Source: Ramazzottius varieornatus
Taxonomy: Eukaryota; Tardigrada; Eutardigrada; Parachela; Ramazzottiidae
Assembly (NCBI GenBank): GCA_001949185.1
Contig: BDGG01000004.1
Location: 3,045,267-3,109,266 of the forward strand
Length of the DNA: 64,000 bases
Direction: 5' to 3'
The notes beneath the pieces are model-generated. The model was not told where the DNA came from, did no database searches, and worked only from the letters and a program-made list of their open reading frames with translations. Position 1 is the first letter of the stretch. The number at the start of each line of letters is the position of its first letter. Below are positions 59,701 to 64,000 of this stretch, piece after piece. The position numbers and the translations under genes are program-made.

Positions 59701-62700
59701 AAGAAGATCAATACGGAGGGCTCGATATGCTAATACATATCGGAGACTGAAAGCTTGCCTCTCGAGGATGATAAGGTTCTTGAGCTATATGATGGTTTTG
59801 TCCGCCGATCACTACGTTATTCATTTTCCAAATTTTTGTGAATACATGAGCTTAAAATAATTTTTGATTTGCTTGTGGAGTGAAGGCTTTCCGAAGCAAT
59901 CTGTCATCCAATCGATAATGATCGAACCATGTGCAGGACACCGAAGATTGATTGATGACAGTGACTTTCTACGCTCGGTTCGATCCGGGTACTGCCTTGT
60001 TTTCTTCCCACCAGTCAAATTACCCTGTCCATCATTCGATTGCAAACATAAGTTTATCCATGAAAAGTTCAGTTAACTTGATGTAGTAATCAGAACACTA
60101 GGCACTATGTTTTTCCATCCACAACGTACCATTAATATCAATAATAACCATGACGTCACTGCGAACATTTCACAATAGTTCGGTTCCATGTCTGGATAGC
60201 TAGAATTTCCGTTAATCCACGCAACGAGTAATAAACGGCAACGGACTCCAGTTTTTACCGCTGGTCAACTTTTGCCTCTTTTTTCAGTGTGTAATATGAC
60301 CATTGACGTTACGCAGCTCACGTCAAAGCACGGCGCCATCTATAGTCCGCCCACGTCAGGACCCATATTCTGCACGTACTATCTTGTCGCCAACCGAGAT
60401 ACTCGGATTAAGTTGAACCTGTACCGGTTGCAAGGCATCGGCGAATTCAATCACCGCTCAAAAAGGTGAAGAAAAACGAAAATCGCTCTGTTGCGTCGCG
60501 GTTTCAACTGAGTCTAGCGAGTGCGACATTCTTCCTTGTAGGTGCGTCGGTGGGTTTCTGCAAGTGATTGACGGTGTAAGGGCTCTTCGTGGCAATTCCT
60601 CAGCAGTTCACGTCTTCTGCGCGAACGATATCAGATTCGAGCATCCAGTGACTATTTTTAAAGATCGTAAGTGTCATCATTTGAATAGCTGTGTAGTGTA
60701 TATCAGGGAAACTGACAGATCTTAGTTGACCCACTTCGAGAGATGAGAGTCTTCGTAGATTCAAAGTGGTTTTCTGTCTTCCTGTCAGACATCATAATCT
60801 GTGGACACTAAATAGTACGTTATTCAATTATTTTTTCAGGAGCTGTTGCAGTCATCCAGTATTGGACAGAGTCATCTGTCAAATCGCGCTTCATGCTGGA
60901 ATTTGAATTCGAAGAAAGGATTGAAGGTACCACTCATTTTGCAGTCTCATCTGCGCATGGAAGTTCCACTGACCACGACCTTTTGACAGATACTCCTGTA
61001 CAACTTCTAGGCGATGCAGTGCCCAACTCAGGTGAATTCTGCGCTCTTTGAATGTTTTTTCGAACTTCCAAAATCAGGCTGCTATCTGGTGTATGCTCAT
61101 ACTTATTCCTTTTGCAGAATGCGATCGAATTTACCGGCAGCATAACTGGTAAGTGTGACGCATATTATTCTCACCTTACGACATCTCTGAAGTGCTTCTT
61201 TGTATTGACTCCATGCAAGTTAAGACATGAAACTTTCTTTAGCTCTAACTCGGACGAACCGTGTGAGTTTACGAGTCCTGGATATCCCGGACTATATCCT
61301 AACTTCCAGCATTGTCGATTCTTCTTCCGAAGTACCGACCCTGCAATGCAAATCAGGATTCAGTTTCGGGTCTTCCATTTTCCCGTCAAGTGGGTACACC
61401 TATATGTCAGTCTTCCTGCTGACCAAAACCTCAGCTGCCGTATCCTTCAGGTTAACCGCGAAAACAAACGGTTCTTTCTTCCCCAGTGACTGCGACACTC
61501 ACTATGTTAACATCTTTGACGGCCCGTACAGCGCCAGGACGGATCCGGCTCTTCAGACGCTGTGCGGACAGCCAAAGACCGACGAGCTGGTTTACTTCTC
61601 CACGGGCCCATCCATGGTACTAGAGTTCATCACTGGTTCGCTGACACCGCCCTACGATTACATAGGATTCCAGGGAACTGTTTTGTTTGGAAACCTGCCA
61701 CCAGGTTCGCCGCTCCATTTCTGGGTGTTACTCCTATTTGCTTGTCATAACCTTGTATGTCACATTGCAGATCGTAATACGATCGGCAGTAAGGTCGACA
61801 AGTCCTTCTGTGATTGGATCTTTTACAGCAATTCCACTCCGTCGGCGATTTTCGGTACCCCCATGGACTGGTATCCGAAAAACTTGCTATGCACTTACCG
61901 GTTCATACCGGCATCACATTTTGAGAGAGTCCTTATTACGCTAACAAGCTATTCTCTAGAGTAAGCGCTGCTTTGTACTAAACTGGAACGTAGTCTAAGA
62001 TGGTCATGATTTCAGGAGTGACCGCTGCAGTACATTTCTTGAGCTCCATGAGCTCGGAGAACTTGGAAAAGGTGGAAAGCTGATAAAAAAGATCTGCGGA
62101 CCGATCACCAAATACGTTTCATCAGGTACTGCAGTCCTGCTTGACTTTTGGTCCACCTGTTTGATACGAATGTAATGTTCTGTTTCTACGTAGATCCTAA
62201 GAGTTTGGAAGAGTACTCTTCCGCTCCGGGAAGAACGCTTCTGCTGACTTTCAATTCGAAGGAGGGAAATCAGATTTTGGGAAAGACCTCCGAGTGGATA
62301 AGTGGCCGTTTTCAGTTTCGGAACGGTAAGTGATCACCAAACGATTTCTTTGGTCACTATGCAAAACATTTTTGCTCTCGACAACGTTTTGTGTAATCTG
62401 TGGAGTTGTACACCTTTTAGATCGAATCATGGGAACAAAAGTGCTCAACACGGTCTGTGATGTATCCTACGAGGACGACGAGGGACTTGAACCACGAGCG
62501 GGAGCCCTTACCGTCCGTGCCGGTGATAACGACGGCGAACCGTTTTGGCATTCTTCTAGTGCCACGGTCGAATGCCTTTACAACTTTAGCTCCAGGAAGA
62601 ACCGTAGTATATCGGTGACCATAAACCACGGCATACTCGTCAAGTGAGTATGAAGCCCTTTGACAGGTTCGATTGCCTTATATTCCCAAATTTACACGCA

Positions 62701-63716
62701 AATCTATTTTAGGCCAGGCGAAGAGTCGAGATATTGGCAGTGCAAGACAGAATGTGACAAAAGTGGGTGCCGGTGTTTGCTCGGAACGAAGAAGAAACAA
62801 TTCGTCGCCCTCAACGAGATCTTCCACATATCCATCTTCAACCTGGCGGGTATAGAACTTTCCTGCCTGTGCGGAGACCTGACGGATCTCTTGCCTGTCA
62901 GCGTCTTGAGCTCTGGAGGAGTATTAGTGCGGTACAACAAACTGGGTCTTCCATCAGACGACTCCAACGTGCAAGGGTTCACCGCTTCCTACAAATTCCG
63001 AGATCGCTTCTACGGTAATGTAACACCAAATTTCGGAGAAACCCCTTGTCGAATGCTTTTTCGTATGTTGATAGACTGTGCGCAGACTACGCGAAGCCAA
63101 GCACAAGGTATACTCTATGTCGCGTTGAAGAGGAACCTCTCATCGTCAGAATACGTCCATGTCCAGTGCGACTGGACAATTGAAGTGTCGTCCGAAAAAT
63201 TCCTCTCGATTGATGTACGGCTGCTGGACGCTCTATCCAAGGTCGCTGCTAACAAATCCGCTTCCGGTGGGTGTTTCTTACCATCTCGACACGTTACCTC
63301 CAAATGTCAGGCCGCTGGTCAACGCATGATTTCTCCAGGTTCTTCGTGCTCGGCTAAAAATACGGTGAAACTCTTCACTTCCCCGTCACAGCGCGCTAAA
63401 GATAAAGGGATTGAAATGTGCCAAAGTAACATGGTGACGGTGAACACCCATAAGCTCTCCATCAGGCTGACCGCTACTGGGCGACAGCTGAAACATCGCA
63501 TATTGTGGCGGGAAACTGACCCCAAAGCATCTGTCACTTCGTTATGCAATACATTAGGTAATAAAATGCACTAAATTCTCAGCGGCTGGTTCAGGAATGT
63601 GAATTGTACTGTTAACCTGTGGGCTCTTTTTTCCAGGCTGCCGGCTGGACTGGCCAATGCTAGTGTGCATCGCTGTCCCGGTTCTCTGGAGCTCTTTACA
63701 TGGTTTCAACTATTGA
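56787..63716 (+). CDS. Multi-CUB-domain extracellular protein with hydrophobic C-terminus
   Basis: Secreted or membrane-tethered protein; partner unknown. Exons: 56787-56928, 60288-60465, 60542-60666, 60840-61031, 61118-61148, 61243-61389, 61487-61704, 61771-61960, 62016-62125, 62194-62325, 62421-62643, 62713-63557, 63637-63716 (TGA). All are in phase: 870 residues. Exon 1 encodes a signal peptide (RETVLALWLVNALAFVTL). CUB hallmarks follow: CNMTIDVTQ...GAIYSPPTSG; CVGGFLQVIDG; CEFTSPGYPGLYPNFQHCRF; DCDTHYVNIFDGPYSARTDP; CGQPKTDELVYFSTGPSMVL; then at least two weaker modules (CDWIFYSN, ILYVALK). The end, DWPMLVCIAVPVLWSSLHG, is hydrophobic with only about three residues after it, suggesting a GPI signal or a tail-less anchor. 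The 3.4 kb first intron is exceptional here. It resembles neuropilin/tolloid-like and cubilin-type proteins, but I cannot name an orthologue. Confidence 0.85.
56929..60287 (+). other. Long first intron of the CUB gene
   Basis: 3.36 kb between the signal-peptide exon and the first CUB exon, joined in phase (G|TG). No nested gene is recognised on either strand. A tRNA box-B-like GGTTCGATCC at about 59976 has no matching tRNA structure. Confidence 0.6.
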
Positions 63717-63843
63717 GGTCACTCTTGTGCACTTCGGGAGACACCTCTGGACCAAATTCTATTGACCAAACGAAAAAGTTGTCAGTATTCTCAAATCTGT
63801 GATCTTGCTTTTGCGGCTTGCCTGACTGGGCGTCTTGTTGCTC

Positions 63844-63849
63844 AATAAA
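63844..63849 (+). terminator. Polyadenylation signal of the CUB gene
   Basis: AATAAA lies about 130 bp after the CUB-gene stop codon. No other gene is seen in the remaining bases to the window end. Confidence 0.6.
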
Positions 63850-64000
63850 TGATTTTTCGGTCCATCGTTGCTGTTGCTGTTCCTCCCCTTTCCGGTACAG
63901 TCTACGAACAAGGAAAGAAGAACTTACGATAAATTCAGTGTTCTGCCAAGGTTCACTGACTGAAGTGTGTGCTTTACGTTGAGTGCTTGCCGACCGGTAG

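Noticed and set aside
59930-60000. tRNA-like box B (GGTTCGATCC)
   Set aside because: No box A at the right distance and no acceptor or anticodon stem pairing around it.
1-64000. CRISPR arrays, operons, prophage or other prokaryotic systems
   Set aside because: The window is clearly spliced animal DNA; no direct-repeat/spacer array or bacterial gene order is present.

Overview
The window is a stretch of a compact animal nuclear genome. Genes are split by spliceosomal GT-AG introns, many only 55-120 bp long, on both strands. Single-copy animal genes are recognisable: U1-70K, GOT1, ORC4, a discoidin-domain receptor kinase, golgin-97, DENND1, DCAF4, a STIL/Ana2-like centriole protein, a TDRD9/spindle-E piRNA helicase and a URB2-like factor. 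No operons, Shine-Dalgarno sites or plasmid/phage features are seen. The gene density, intron size and presence of a TDRD9-type helicase fit a small-genome ecdysozoan such as a tardigrade; that placement is inference, not proof.

Layout. 0.2-1.7 kb: tetraspanin (+). 3.0-5.6 kb: U1-70K (+). 7.5-8.2 kb: GOT1 (+). 9.1-10.4 kb: ORC4 (+), convergent with the DDR receptor kinase (-, 10.6-14.7 kb). 14.8-30.2 kb: a 15 kb stretch with no recognisable conserved gene, one weak candidate for a small secreted protein (17.1-17.5 kb), AT-rich blocks and a few repeats. 30.2-32.6 kb: golgin-97 (-), divergent from DENND1 (+, 33.5-36.7 kb). 37.7-39.5 kb: DCAF4 (+), convergent with the STIL/Ana2-like gene (-, 39.6-41.7 kb), which is divergent from the TDRD9-like helicase (+, 42.4-46.7 kb). 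That in turn converges on a single-exon LRR membrane protein (-, 46.9-49.4 kb). 50.4-55.0 kb: URB2-like gene (-). 56.8-63.7 kb: a multi-CUB secreted or membrane-tethered protein (+) with a 3.4 kb first intron.

The genes do not form one pathway. They cover housekeeping functions (splicing, Golgi traffic, replication licensing, ribosome biogenesis, centriole duplication, endosomal Rab activation, ubiquitin ligase targeting), germline transposon silencing, and cell-surface proteins.

The main unexplained structure is a family of short palindromic (MITE-like) elements of about 95-130 bp, with a shared core CTCAAGTGGCGCAC...GTGCGCCACTTGAG. I count ten copies. Seven are in introns whose two flanking exons are both identified, four of them in four different introns of the TDRD9-like helicase; an eighth lies in an inferred intron of DDR. 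That helicase also appears to use a GC-AG intron and to lack the C-terminal Tudor domain that names the family.
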